Shown: positions 1 through 5,440, counted from the first letter of the stretch. The stretch is 5,440 nucleotides of DNA from an uncultured Collinsella sp. (GCA_900551975.1 URYA01000119.1:1-5440); one strand, 5' to 3'. Notes: a model not told the origin generated them from the sequence alone. Made by a program: numbers and translations.

Positions 1-998
1 GCGGCGAACAGCTGGCTGGGGTTCATGCCGCCCATGCCACCTGCCATGCCCATGCCCATAAAGCCTGCCATCGCGCCGTTGGGGTTGGCGGCTGCCGCGC
101 GCATTGCGTCGCTCTGGGCGCTGGCGATGTTGGCTGCCGCCATGGTGGGATCGCGCATGACCGCGGCTTTCTGCAGGTCCTTGATCATCTGCTCGTCCTC
201 TTGCGAGGCGGCGATGGAGTTGACGCCAAAGCTCACGATCTCGACGCCACGCAGGTCGCGCCAGTCGGCCGAGAGGACCTCGTTGAGCGCGCGGGCGAGC
301 TCGGTGGTGTGGCCGGGGATGGCGCTGTAGCGGATGCCCATCTCCGAGATCTTGGCAAAGGCGGGCTGCAGGGCGGTGAGCAGCTCGGACTTAAGCTGGC
401 TGTCGATCTTGTCGCGCGTGTAGCTATCGGTCACGTTGCCGCATACGTTGGTGTAGAACAGCAGCGGGTTGGTGATGCGGTACGAATACTCGCCGTTGCA
501 GCGCACGGAGATGTCGACGTCCAGACCGATGTTGTTATCGACCACGCGGAAGGGCACGGGCGAGGCGGTGCCGTACTTGTTGCCGATGATCTCCTTGGTG
601 TTGATGAAGTAGACGCGCTGGTCCTTGCCTGCATCGCCGCCAAAGGTAAAACGGCTGCCGATATTGGCGAAGGTCTCCTTGATGGAATCGCCCAGGTTGC
701 CGCTAAAGACGCTCGGCTCGCTGCCGGTGTCGAAGACGAACTCACCGGGCTCCAGCGCGACTTCGATGATCTTGCCGTTTTGCACCACGAGCATGCCTTG
801 TCCGTCGTTGACGGCGATGACCGAGCCGTTGGAGATGACGTTGTCCTCGCCGCGCGTGTTGGAGCTGCGGCCACCGGTACGTTTGCTGCCCTTGCAGGCC
901 AAGACGTCAGCAGGCATCGATTCGCAGTAGATAAATTCCTTCCACTGGTCGGCCATGACGCCGCCGGCAGCTCCCAATCCAGCTTTCAAGAGTCCCAT
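1..998 (-). CDS. SPFH/Band-7 domain protein, YdjI-like (3' end beyond window)
   Basis: The reading frame is open from ATG at 996-998 to the left edge: 332 full codons and no stop, so the C-terminus is missing. The start is supported by AGGAAG at 1005-1010 (minus strand), 6 nt upstream; the next Met (residue 15) has no such site. The protein starts MGLLKAGLGAAGG, then WKEFIYCESMPADVL, and continues with the beta-rich pattern of the YdjI branch of SPFH proteins: NGKIIEVALEPGEFVFD, then RVYFINTKEIIGNKYGT, then a helical stretch with ELLTALQPAFAKISEMGI and a GVEIVSFGVNSIAASQEDEQ turn (about residues 25-290). A Met/Gly-rich linker follows (about 308-325). In relatives this linker often leads to a C-terminal zinc ribbon, which would lie outside the window. 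SPFH proteins form membrane-associated oligomers; B. subtilis YdjI works with YdjG/YdjH and PspA. It is the last visible gene of the operon, 48 nt after the membrane zinc-ribbon gene. The family call is strong; the cellular role is inferred. Confidence 0.88.
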   Translation of the reverse strand, partial: MGLLKAGLGAAGGVMADQWKEFIYCESMPADVLACKGSKRTGGRSSNTRGEDNVISNGSVIAVNDGQGMLVVQNGKIIEVALEPGEFVFDTGSEPSVFSGNLGDSIKETFANIGSRFTFGGDAGKDQRVYFINTKEIIGNKYGTASPVPFRVVDNNIGLDVDISVRCNGEYSYRITNPLLFYTNVCGNVTDSYTRDKIDSQLKSELLTALQPAFAKISEMGIRYSAIPGHTTELARALNEVLSADWRDLRGVEIVSFGVNSIAASQEDEQMIKDLQKAAVMRDPTMAAANIASAQSDAMRAAAANPNGAMAGFMGMGMAGGMGGMNPSQLFA

Positions 999-1046
999 GG
1001 TGATCTTCCTTTCTCGTCAAAGGCCGGGTGGTATTGGTTGGATTGC

Positions 1047-2369
1047 TTAGTCGTCCTTGTCGTCTTTCATGACAACGGTGGTCTCGGTGTGGCTGAAGGT
1101 GTCGTGTTTCTCGGTCAGGTCGAGCTCGCCACAATACTCATCGGCACAGGTTGCTTCGTTGGCCGTCTTGAGCTGGCCTACCAGTAGCACGTCTCCGATA
1201 ATCACGATGATCAGCGGCGCGATGATATTGATGAGGATGCCCTCGATATCAAAGGTGAGGTAATCCGGATCGAAGGCGTATTCCCCCATAAAGAGAATCT
1301 GGGAGAGGATAAATCCGATCATAAAGAACAGCACCGAGGCGATGACGAGCTTGGGCTTGGAGCAGGGGAGCTCGCCGACCAAGCGGCCGGTCTGGCCGTT
1401 CATGGCAAACAGGTAGCTCTTGCCGTTCCACGAGGTGGAGAGCATCCAGACGGGGAACAGGGCGTAGTCGCTGTCTTCCCAGGTGTAGTCGAGCTGCTTG
1501 CTTTCGACCGTGGCATCGTCGTATTCGTCGACGACGGTCTCGCGCAGGGCCGAGATTGTGCTTTCTTCCATACGGCGCTCGGCGCGCGCCTTGCAGGTCT
1601 CGCAGTCCTCGTCGTAACGGTTGGCGATGTAGCCGGGCATATATGCGACCGAGAACGGACGCAGTGCGTCGTAGTCAAACGGCTCGATGGCGTCCATGTG
1701 GCCGTCGGGCATCTTGGATGATCCGTCGACGGGCACGCGCTTAAACGAGATATTGCCCTTGCGATAGGCATCGTAGTGGTCGGTGGTCGTGACGGTGCGG
1801 TCGGATTCCTCGGTCACGGTCTCGTTGGTCGCGTCAAAGTACACTTCGCCGTCAACGCGGGCGCCGTAGAGCCAAAACGGCACGTAGACACCTTGGACCT
1901 CGTCGATGTGGTTGCCGGTGACAAAGCTCTTGGGCAGCAAGATCTTGCCCTTGTAGTGTTCCTTGAGTGCGGCCGTGACGTCATCGCGCCCGAGCTTAAA
2001 CGGAATCACCAGGTCGGGCGAGAAGTCGCCAGAGAGCTGGCCGGGCGCCACGGCGGAGTTGCCGCAGTACGGGCAGGTGGTGACGGCGACGGTGCCGTCG
2101 GACACGAGCTCGGCGCCGCACGACGAGCAGATGTAGCCGGCGTTTTGGGCGAGTTCCTGCACCGCGTCGTCGGCGACGGGCTTGGGCGTTGCGGCTGCTG
2201 CATCGGCTTTGGCATCTGCCTTGTCCTGGCGCTCGCGATAGAGGGCCTCGACTTCTTCGACTTCAAAACGAGAATCGCAGTAGTCGCAGACGAGCTTTTG
2301 CTCGGCACTGGCAAAGTGAAGGGGGCCGCCACACGCGGGGCATTGATAGTTGATGCTCTCAAAGGCCAT
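1047..2369 (-). CDS. Membrane-anchored double zinc-ribbon protein (TFIIB-type zinc ribbon family)
   Basis: 440 aa, ATG at 2367-2369 preceded by AAAGGA (minus strand 2376-2381), stop TAA at 1047-1049. The N-terminus carries two four-cysteine zinc ribbons: C10-x2-C13 with C28-x2-C31, and C81-x2-C84 with C99-x2-C102 (CPYCG). A charged, Ala/Lys/Asp-rich linker (about 45-75) separates them. The middle region (about 115-335) contains GVYVPFWLYGARVDG and ends in ALFPVWMLSTSWNGKSYLF plus NGQTGRLVGELPCSKPK, a motif I associate with bacterial zinc-ribbon proteins of unknown function. Two hydrophobic helices follow (about 341-361 and 378-400), then an acidic, soluble tail. No signal peptide is seen, so it is likely a tail-region membrane protein with its ribbons in the cytoplasm. 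An extra C256-x2-C259 pair sits in the middle. It lies between the DUF4428 and SPFH genes in one operon, a YdjG/YdjH-like arrangement. The likely role is a membrane anchor or assembly partner for the SPFH protein (inference). Confidence 0.87.
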   Translation of the reverse strand: MAFESINYQCPACGGPLHFASAEQKLVCDYCDSRFEVEEVEALYRERQDKADAKADAAAATPKPVADDAVQELAQNAGYICSSCGAELVSDGTVAVTTCPYCGNSAVAPGQLSGDFSPDLVIPFKLGRDDVTAALKEHYKGKILLPKSFVTGNHIDEVQGVYVPFWLYGARVDGEVYFDATNETVTEESDRTVTTTDHYDAYRKGNISFKRVPVDGSSKMPDGHMDAIEPFDYDALRPFSVAYMPGYIANRYDEDCETCKARAERRMEESTISALRETVVDEYDDATVESKQLDYTWEDSDYALFPVWMLSTSWNGKSYLFAMNGQTGRLVGELPCSKPKLVIASVLFFMIGFILSQILFMGEYAFDPDYLTFDIEGILINIIAPLIIVIIGDVLLVGQLKTANEATCADEYCGELDLTEKHDTFSHTETTVVMKDDKDD

Positions 2370-2393
2370 GATCGGTCCTTTCGCTGCCGGAGG

Positions 2394-3131
2394 CTATGCG
2401 CCGATGGCGCCGCCGCAGTATTCGCAGCGCCCGCTGGCATCGGGAATGGTGGTGGCTCCGCAGAAGGGGCAGGTCACCGCGGTCTTGGGGGCTTTGGCGG
2501 CCACGACGCTGTCGCGCGTCTCCTGGCGCAGCTGCACCAGCGCATCGCGGACTTCGGTTGCCTGGCGCTTGGCCTCGCGATATTCGATGGAGCCGCGCTG
2601 ATCGATGGTGGAGTCGTTCACGCGCAGGTTGATCTCGGTAAAGTACGGCGTGTTGACGTGGATGGTCAGATTAAAGTCGTAATCCAGGTCGTAGCGCGGC
2701 GGGTTGTAGCTCTCGCGCTCGCCGTCCTTGGTCTCGCGATAGATCTCGGTGCGTTGTTCGTCGATATCCATATCGCAGCCGAGTACCTGCGAGAACTCGA
2801 TGATGTCGGGATTGGCGTCGCGCCAGCGGCTCTGCGAAGTGATGATCAGCAGGCCCGCGTCCTCATCGAGCATGATATTGGTGCGCCCGGCAGAAAGCGT
2901 GCGCGTGGGGTTGAACGAAGACAGGCGCTCGGCGTTGGCCTCGCGGTAGGCGAGTTGCTCACGGATGTCGTCCGCGGTGCTGGAGCGATAGCCGTGAAAG
3001 TAGGGGGAGAGCTTGCCGGCGCACTCTTTGCACAGGTAGCCTTCATTGATTTTTGTCTTACCTAGAAGTCCCAGCTCGGTACCGCAAATCGCGCACTCTT
3101 TCTTCTCGAACATCTTGTCAAAGAAGCCCAT
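2394..3131 (-). CDS. DUF4428-type protein with N- and C-terminal zinc ribbons
   Basis: 245 aa. ATG at 3129-3131 has a strong Shine-Dalgarno GGGAGG (minus strand 3137-3142) 5 nt upstream; stop TAG at 2394-2396. The N-terminus, MGFFDKMFEKKECAICGTEL followed by GLLGKTKINEGYLCKECAGKLSP, is the DUF4428 pattern, with zinc ligands C13, C16, C34 and C37. The central part (about 75-190) is a soluble, beta-rich domain without membrane segments, containing LDEDAGLLIITSQSRW and YDLDYDFNLTIHVNTPYF; it may be a PH-like fold, but that is a guess. A basic/acidic helix (about 190-212) leads to a second ribbon with C221, C224, C236 and C239 (CPFCG and CEYCG). It is the first gene of the operon and ends 24 nt before the membrane zinc-ribbon gene. 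No enzymatic motif is seen. It probably works as an adaptor in a complex with the two downstream products. The family assignment is firm; the molecular function is unknown. Confidence 0.87.
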   Translation of the reverse strand: MGFFDKMFEKKECAICGTELGLLGKTKINEGYLCKECAGKLSPYFHGYRSSTADDIREQLAYREANAERLSSFNPTRTLSAGRTNIMLDEDAGLLIITSQSRWRDANPDIIEFSQVLGCDMDIDEQRTEIYRETKDGERESYNPPRYDLDYDFNLTIHVNTPYFTEINLRVNDSTIDQRGSIEYREAKRQATEVRDALVQLRQETRDSVVAAKAPKTAVTCPFCGATTIPDASGRCEYCGGAIGA

Positions 3132-3228
3132 GGCTGCCTCCCATCAACTGGTAGCGTGTGTCACTTTTGATGATGGGGGAGTGTGCGATTCTTCGCGATA
3201 CCCAGACGGCTCAAGGAGTCTCCACAAC

Positions 3229-3244
3229 TGGGACATATGGCCCA
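3229..3244. promoter_or_regulatory. CATATG-centred dyad upstream of the zinc-ribbon/SPFH operon
   Basis: TGGGaCATATGgCCCA is a 16-bp palindrome with a single mismatched pair (lower case). It lies about 100 nt upstream of the DUF4428 start, where an operator could sit. I could not place a convincing -35/-10 pair for the minus-strand operon near it, so the operator role is only a suggestion. A 9-bp palindrome GGAGTCTCC (3215-3223) and a small hairpin GCGA-TTCT-TCGC (3185-3196) lie between it and the gene and would be in the leader. Confidence 0.3.
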
Positions 3245-3249
3245 TTTTT

Positions 3250-3284
3250 GACTAGTCGTTGGGGACGTTCTTAAACGACTAGTC
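3250..3284. repeat. Hairpin A (11-bp perfect stem, 13-nt loop)
   Basis: Left arm GACTAGTCGTT (3250-3260), loop GGGGACGTTCTTA (3261-3273), right arm AACGACTAGTC (3274-3284). The stem is perfect. No T-run follows on the plus strand. On the minus strand AAAAA follows, so it is not a typical intrinsic terminator in either direction. Confidence 0.8.
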
Positions 3285-3302
3285 GCGGGGGACACTCTTC
3301 GG

Positions 3303-3333
3303 CCACTCATTGGGGACGTACTTAAATGAGTGG
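3303..3333. repeat. Hairpin B (9-bp perfect stem, 13-nt loop)
   Basis: Left arm CCACTCATT (3303-3311), loop GGGGACGTACTTA (3312-3324), right arm AATGAGTGG (3325-3333). The loop differs from hairpin A at one base, while the stem shares only its loop-proximal TT/AA and scattered bases. The stem substitutions are matched on both sides. A short GGAG-ACA-CTCC hairpin follows at 3339-3349. Confidence 0.8.
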
Positions 3334-3459
3334 TAGTTGGAGACACTCCTGGCCGAGCTAGAGATCGCGCGCGTTCCTTCTGGTCCATGCGGCTCAAAAT
3401 CGCGGCGTGATGTGGACGGCTGGGGTCGAATTGGCAACATTTCGAGCCTGGCTTCGGTA

Positions 3460-3488
3460 TTGAGACTGGTTCTTTATTAAAATAGATT
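3460..3488 (+). promoter_or_regulatory. Sigma-70-type promoter of the LuxR-family gene
   Basis: TTGAGA (3460-3465, 5 of 6 to the -35 consensus), a 17-nt spacer, then TAGATT (3483-3488, 4 of 6 to the -10 consensus). The spacer is AT-rich, unlike the flanking DNA. Transcription would begin near 3495, giving a leader of about 25 nt that contains the TGGGGGG stretch (3507-3513) used as a weak ribosome site. A small TCGAA/TTCGA dyad (3426-3445) lies just upstream and could hold a regulator. Confidence 0.6.
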
Positions 3489-3519
3489 TCCAGACAATTG
3501 AGCGGCTGGGGGGTTAACC

Positions 3520-5064
3520 ATGAGGGGCATGGGAGACACAACCGCATATTTGCGTCGGGGCATTCGGGAGATTATATGCCTGGCGCTGTTCTTCTTCACG
3601 TTTTTGGCGTGCGAGTATCTCTTTGATGTGCGCATGGCCGAGTTCGTGCCATCGAGTGAGGTCGTCATCTACGAGAGCATCGTTGTCGGCGCGAGCGTGA
3701 TTGGCTTTTTCGTGCGCCCATTTCTGTACTATCGCCTTCCCCAGACGATCGATGCGACGAGCGATATTACAGGCGTGCTGTTGGTATCGGCGTTGCTGCT
3801 GATGATTACGGCAGTGCGGTTTGAGGTGGTAATTGTCGGCGGCCTGGTGGCGTGCTGCGCCCTGGGCTATTGCGGATCGACCGCCCATGCCAATCTTGCG
3901 CGGCGTTTTGCGCAGACGCCCTGCCTGGCGCGCGCCGCCGCACTTTCCTATGCCATGGGCGTTCTGGTACAGGTGATCAACCACATGGCGATGCCTGTCG
4001 GTATTCCTCAGCAGGCTGTTCTGGTCGTCTGTGCGATCGCGCAGGTGGCGTTGCTCCACGGTGTCCGACGCGCCAAGCTGCGCGACGAGTCCGACCCCAA
4101 CTTTGAACCCAGTGCCGCCGGGCTTTCGGTAGATGCTCTGGAATATGGCGCCAAGTGGCATGACGATCCCGAGGCAAAGGCGGCATTCCGTCGCGCCGTA
4201 GTTCGCCTGACCGTGGCGACGGCGTATCTTTCCAGCGTATTCGCCGCTCTCAACGCGGGCTTCACGACCTTGCATGCTGTCGGAGCCGTCGATTTGGGCG
4301 ATTGGCCGCGCCTGCTGCTTGTCGTGAGCTCGTTGGTCGCTGGCGCACTATTTGACCTGCACGGCCGCTCGTATATGAATATCGGCATGACATGTGCCGC
4401 CATACTGTTCACGCTTTCGTTCTTTGTGCTCATCGTCGACGGCAATGGTGGCAACGAGCTCGCTGCCACGATCATTTTTTATCTGGGCTCGGGCTTTTTC
4501 GTGGTGTTCTTTACCACAAAATATGCCGCCGTCTCGCTCTATGCGCGCTGGTCATATTTTTGGCCGTGCATGGGTCGCGTCGTCAACAACGTGTGCTCGA
4601 TGCTCGTGACGGCGCCGGCGGTGGCGATTATCTCGAGTCAAAACGTGCTGGCTGCGGTCGGTGCGGCGCTCGTGATGTTTGTGGGCATTGCGATTACGCT
4701 GCTGGGGCAGTTGGGGCAACGAGCCGATGATGCCGTGATGCAGGATGGCCTGCCGCTTGCCACCGACGATCTTGGTGGGGATCTTGCGCCCACATGCTCC
4801 GACCCCGAGCCCGTGGAGGCAGCGGAGCTCACGTCCGATGAGCGCCTCGATGCCTTCGTCGCCACCTTTGGGCTTACAGAGCGCGAGCGCGATATTCTTG
4901 AGGTCTTGGTCGTTTCGGACCAGAGCGTTCAGGACATCGCCACAACGCTCTTTCTTTCGCGTTCCACGCTCTATCGTCACATTTCCTCGATCAACAAGAA
5001 GACCGGCACCGCCTCGCGCGTGGCCCTCATCAACTTCTTCTGGTCCTGGACACCCAAGGACTAG
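3520..5064 (+). CDS. Membrane-bound LuxR-family transcriptional regulator (12-helix MFS-like sensor plus C-terminal HTH)
   Basis: 514 aa, ATG at 3520-3522, stop TAG at 5062-5064. The first ATG is preferred: TGGGGGG lies 6 nt upstream, while the second ATG (residue 4) has its purine run only 1 nt away. Residues about 15-181 hold six hydrophobic stretches. A polar loop (about 182-222, with RRAKLRDESD) is followed by roughly six more (about 225-396), a two-times-six layout like an MFS transporter. An acidic linker (about 400-445) leads to the LuxR-type HTH: LTERERDILEVL (452-463), QDIATTLFLS (471-480) and recognition helix RSTLYRHISSINKKTG (481-496). The even helix number puts both ends and the central loop in the cytoplasm, as DNA binding requires. 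Such proteins are abundant in Coriobacteriia and are thought to be one-component small-molecule sensors that often act on neighbouring genes. Ligand and targets here are unknown. It is divergent from the zinc-ribbon/SPFH operon and convergent with the ATPase gene. Confidence 0.9.
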   Translation: MRGMGDTTAYLRRGIREIICLALFFFTFLACEYLFDVRMAEFVPSSEVVIYESIVVGASVIGFFVRPFLYYRLPQTIDATSDITGVLLVSALLLMITAVRFEVVIVGGLVACCALGYCGSTAHANLARRFAQTPCLARAAALSYAMGVLVQVINHMAMPVGIPQQAVLVVCAIAQVALLHGVRRAKLRDESDPNFEPSAAGLSVDALEYGAKWHDDPEAKAAFRRAVVRLTVATAYLSSVFAALNAGFTTLHAVGAVDLGDWPRLLLVVSSLVAGALFDLHGRSYMNIGMTCAAILFTLSFFVLIVDGNGGNELAATIIFYLGSGFFVVFFTTKYAAVSLYARWSYFWPCMGRVVNNVCSMLVTAPAVAIISSQNVLAAVGAALVMFVGIAITLLGQLGQRADDAVMQDGLPLATDDLGGDLAPTCSDPEPVEAAELTSDERLDAFVATFGLTERERDILEVLVVSDQSVQDIATTLFLSRSTLYRHISSINKKTGTASRVALINFFWSWTPKD

Positions 5065-5067
5065 CTA

Positions 5068-5156
5068 ATCTCCCAATAAGTCGCGGTGGAATAGTCCCTA
5101 AATTAAAGTCACGGGGCTTTAAACAGGAACTATTTCACCGCAACTGCTGGGGGGAT
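5068..5156. repeat. Long imperfect inverted repeat between convergent genes
   Basis: The core arms are 5079-5099 and 5125-5145: 21 nt each, 18 Watson-Crick pairs plus one G-U, with only two C-A mismatches. Inside lies a second perfect stem TTAAAG/CTTTAA (5103-5108, 5117-5122) around loop TCACGGGG. Weaker pairing extends the arms outward to 5068 and 5156 (10 of 14 positions). The stem starts 4 nt after the LuxR-family stop and 90 nt after the ATPase stop on the other strand. There is no T-run, so it is not a textbook terminator, but its position fits a bidirectional transcript end; a small mobile palindrome (MITE-like) is the alternative. Confidence 0.7.
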
Positions 5157-5175
5157 AGACTGCGGCGGCGGCAGA

Positions 5176-5220
5176 GGCAACGGCAGCGGCGTTGGCAGCT
5201 GTGGTAGTGGCAACGGCAGC
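5176..5220. repeat. Short 12-bp GGCAACGGCAGC repeats
   Basis: GGCAACGGCAGC occurs at 5176-5187 and 5209-5220, with a diverged copy GGCGTTGGCAGC at 5188-5199. A Gly/Ser/Asn-rich plus-strand frame runs through it, but it has no ATG and no ribosome site. The rest of the convergent gap 5065-5245 holds only the inverted repeat described separately. Confidence 0.5.
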
Positions 5221-5245
5221 TGGCAGGGTGTTTTCCGCCTACTTG

Positions 5246-5440
5246 CTACAGCAGCTCGCCGTGGCGGGCAATGTAGCGGCGCTTTGCCAGCTGGGTGAGC
5301 GCGATATAGGCGGTAACGATGCCAATGAGCAGCCCAAAAAAGCTCGTGGGCAGCGGCATGAGGCCGAGCGCATCGGCGATGGGGCTTGCCGGCAGCCAAG
5401 TGACAAGCGCCAAGCCCAGTACGGTGAGAACGCACAGTGT
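5246..5440 (-). CDS. mgtA: Magnesium-translocating P-type ATPase, C-terminal fragment (5' part beyond window)
   Basis: Open from the right edge to TAG at 5246-5248: 64 codons, with no start inside the window. The peptide has a hydrophobic helix, TLCVLTVLGLALVTWLPASP, a short loop with ADALGLMPLPTSFF, then a second helix, GLLIGIVTAYIALTQLAK, ending in a basic RRYIARHGELL. The LPLP-x2-FF start of the last helix and the AYxxLTQLxKRxYIxRxG ending match, from memory, the last two membrane helices of MgtA/MgtB-type Mg2+ importers, whose tail reads like GYMxLTQLVKxFYIRRYG. The catalytic DKTGT region would lie well outside the window. The family (P-type cation ATPase) is likely, and the Mg2+ subclass is the best fit. 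It converges on the LuxR-family gene; no functional link is shown. The product would be an inner-membrane pump. Confidence 0.78.
   Translation of the reverse strand, partial: TLCVLTVLGLALVTWLPASPIADALGLMPLPTSFFGLLIGIVTAYIALTQLAKRRYIARHGELL

Larger units (their letters stand above)
3250..3351. repeat. Tandem pair of 51-nt palindromic repeat units
   Basis: Two units with an exact 51-nt period (3250-3300 and 3301-3351). Each contains a hairpin with the near-identical loop GGGGACGTWCTTA, followed by a tail with GACACTC at the same offset (3291 and 3342). The stems differ in sequence between units but each is perfectly self-complementary. No coding frame explains them: 51 is a multiple of 3, so both strands read as low-information 17-residue repeats. 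They resemble dispersed REP/BIME-like intergenic elements, but no transposase gene is present in the window. Confidence 0.8.

Noticed and set aside
201..1187. 328-aa plus-strand open frame
   Set aside because: It lies antisense to the SPFH gene and the end of the zinc-ribbon gene, has no ribosome site or recognisable domain, and is explained by GC-biased third positions of the minus-strand genes.
1776..3065. 429-aa plus-strand open frame
   Set aside because: It is antisense to two genes with clear zinc-ribbon motifs and good start sites. Its composition (Val/Gly/Ala/Asp repeats) is typical of a mirror frame.
3250..3351. CRISPR array or intrinsic terminators
   Set aside because: There are only two units, there is no constant repeat with unique spacers of CRISPR size, and no T-run follows the stems in either direction.
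3161..3547. 128-aa minus-strand open frame across the intergenic region
   Set aside because: It runs through the palindromic 51-nt repeats (read as 17-residue repeats) and over the regulator's promoter and start; no ribosome site. Only its CPSCG tail is kept as a weak observation.
3514..4275. 253-aa minus-strand open frame opposite the regulator
   Set aside because: The plus strand encodes a coherent membrane protein with an HTH; the mirror frame has His/Arg/Gln-rich sequence without a domain or start signal.
5107..5300. Gly/Ser/Asn-rich plus-strand frame in the convergent gap
   Set aside because: No ATG or ribosome site, starts inside the inverted repeat, and runs into the antisense of the ATPase gene.
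5130..5435. 101-aa minus-strand open frame
   Set aside because: It overlaps the ATPase C-terminus in another frame, and its end is Pro/Leu low-complexity sequence made by the GGCAGC repeats.

Overview
The window is GC-rich, dense, bacterial chromosomal DNA. The best guess for its source is a Coriobacteriia member (Collinsella/Olsenella-like gut actinobacterium). This rests on the codon bias, on a LuxR-type regulator fused to a 12-helix membrane half (a protein type greatly expanded in that class), and on recognition of the protein families. It is an inference, not a database result.

Layout. (1) 1-3131, minus strand: a compact three-gene operon transcribed right to left. It encodes a DUF4428-type double zinc-ribbon protein (2394-3131), a membrane-anchored double zinc-ribbon protein (1047-2369) and an SPFH/Band-7 (YdjI-like) protein whose 3' end lies outside the window (1-998). 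Gaps are 24 and 48 nt, and each gene has its own Shine-Dalgarno. (2) 3132-3519: a 388-nt divergent intergenic region. It holds a CATATG-centred dyad, a tandem pair of 51-nt repeats whose hairpin stems covary around a conserved 13-nt loop, and a good sigma-70-type promoter for the next gene. (3) 3520-5064, plus strand: a 514-aa membrane-bound LuxR-family regulator. (4) 5065-5245: a convergent intergenic region with a long imperfect inverted repeat and short 12-bp repeats. (5) 5246-5440, minus strand: the last 64 codons of a P-type ATPase, most like the Mg2+-importing MgtA/MgtB class.

How the genes may work together. The three-gene operon resembles the Bacillus ydjGHI logic of membrane zinc-ribbon proteins with an SPFH partner, which works with PspA in envelope stress; no PspA is visible here. 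The likely picture is a membrane-associated scaffold in which zinc ribbons tether or assemble an SPFH oligomer. The LuxR-type protein is probably a one-component membrane sensor that binds a small molecule in its MFS-like half and DNA with its C-terminal HTH. Its target cannot be read from the sequence; the divergent operon and its own promoter are the nearest candidates. The most unusual sequence structure is the covarying tandem hairpin element at 3250-3351, which looks like a dispersed REP/BIME-like or structured-RNA element. No tRNA, rRNA, CRISPR array or complete transposase gene was seen.
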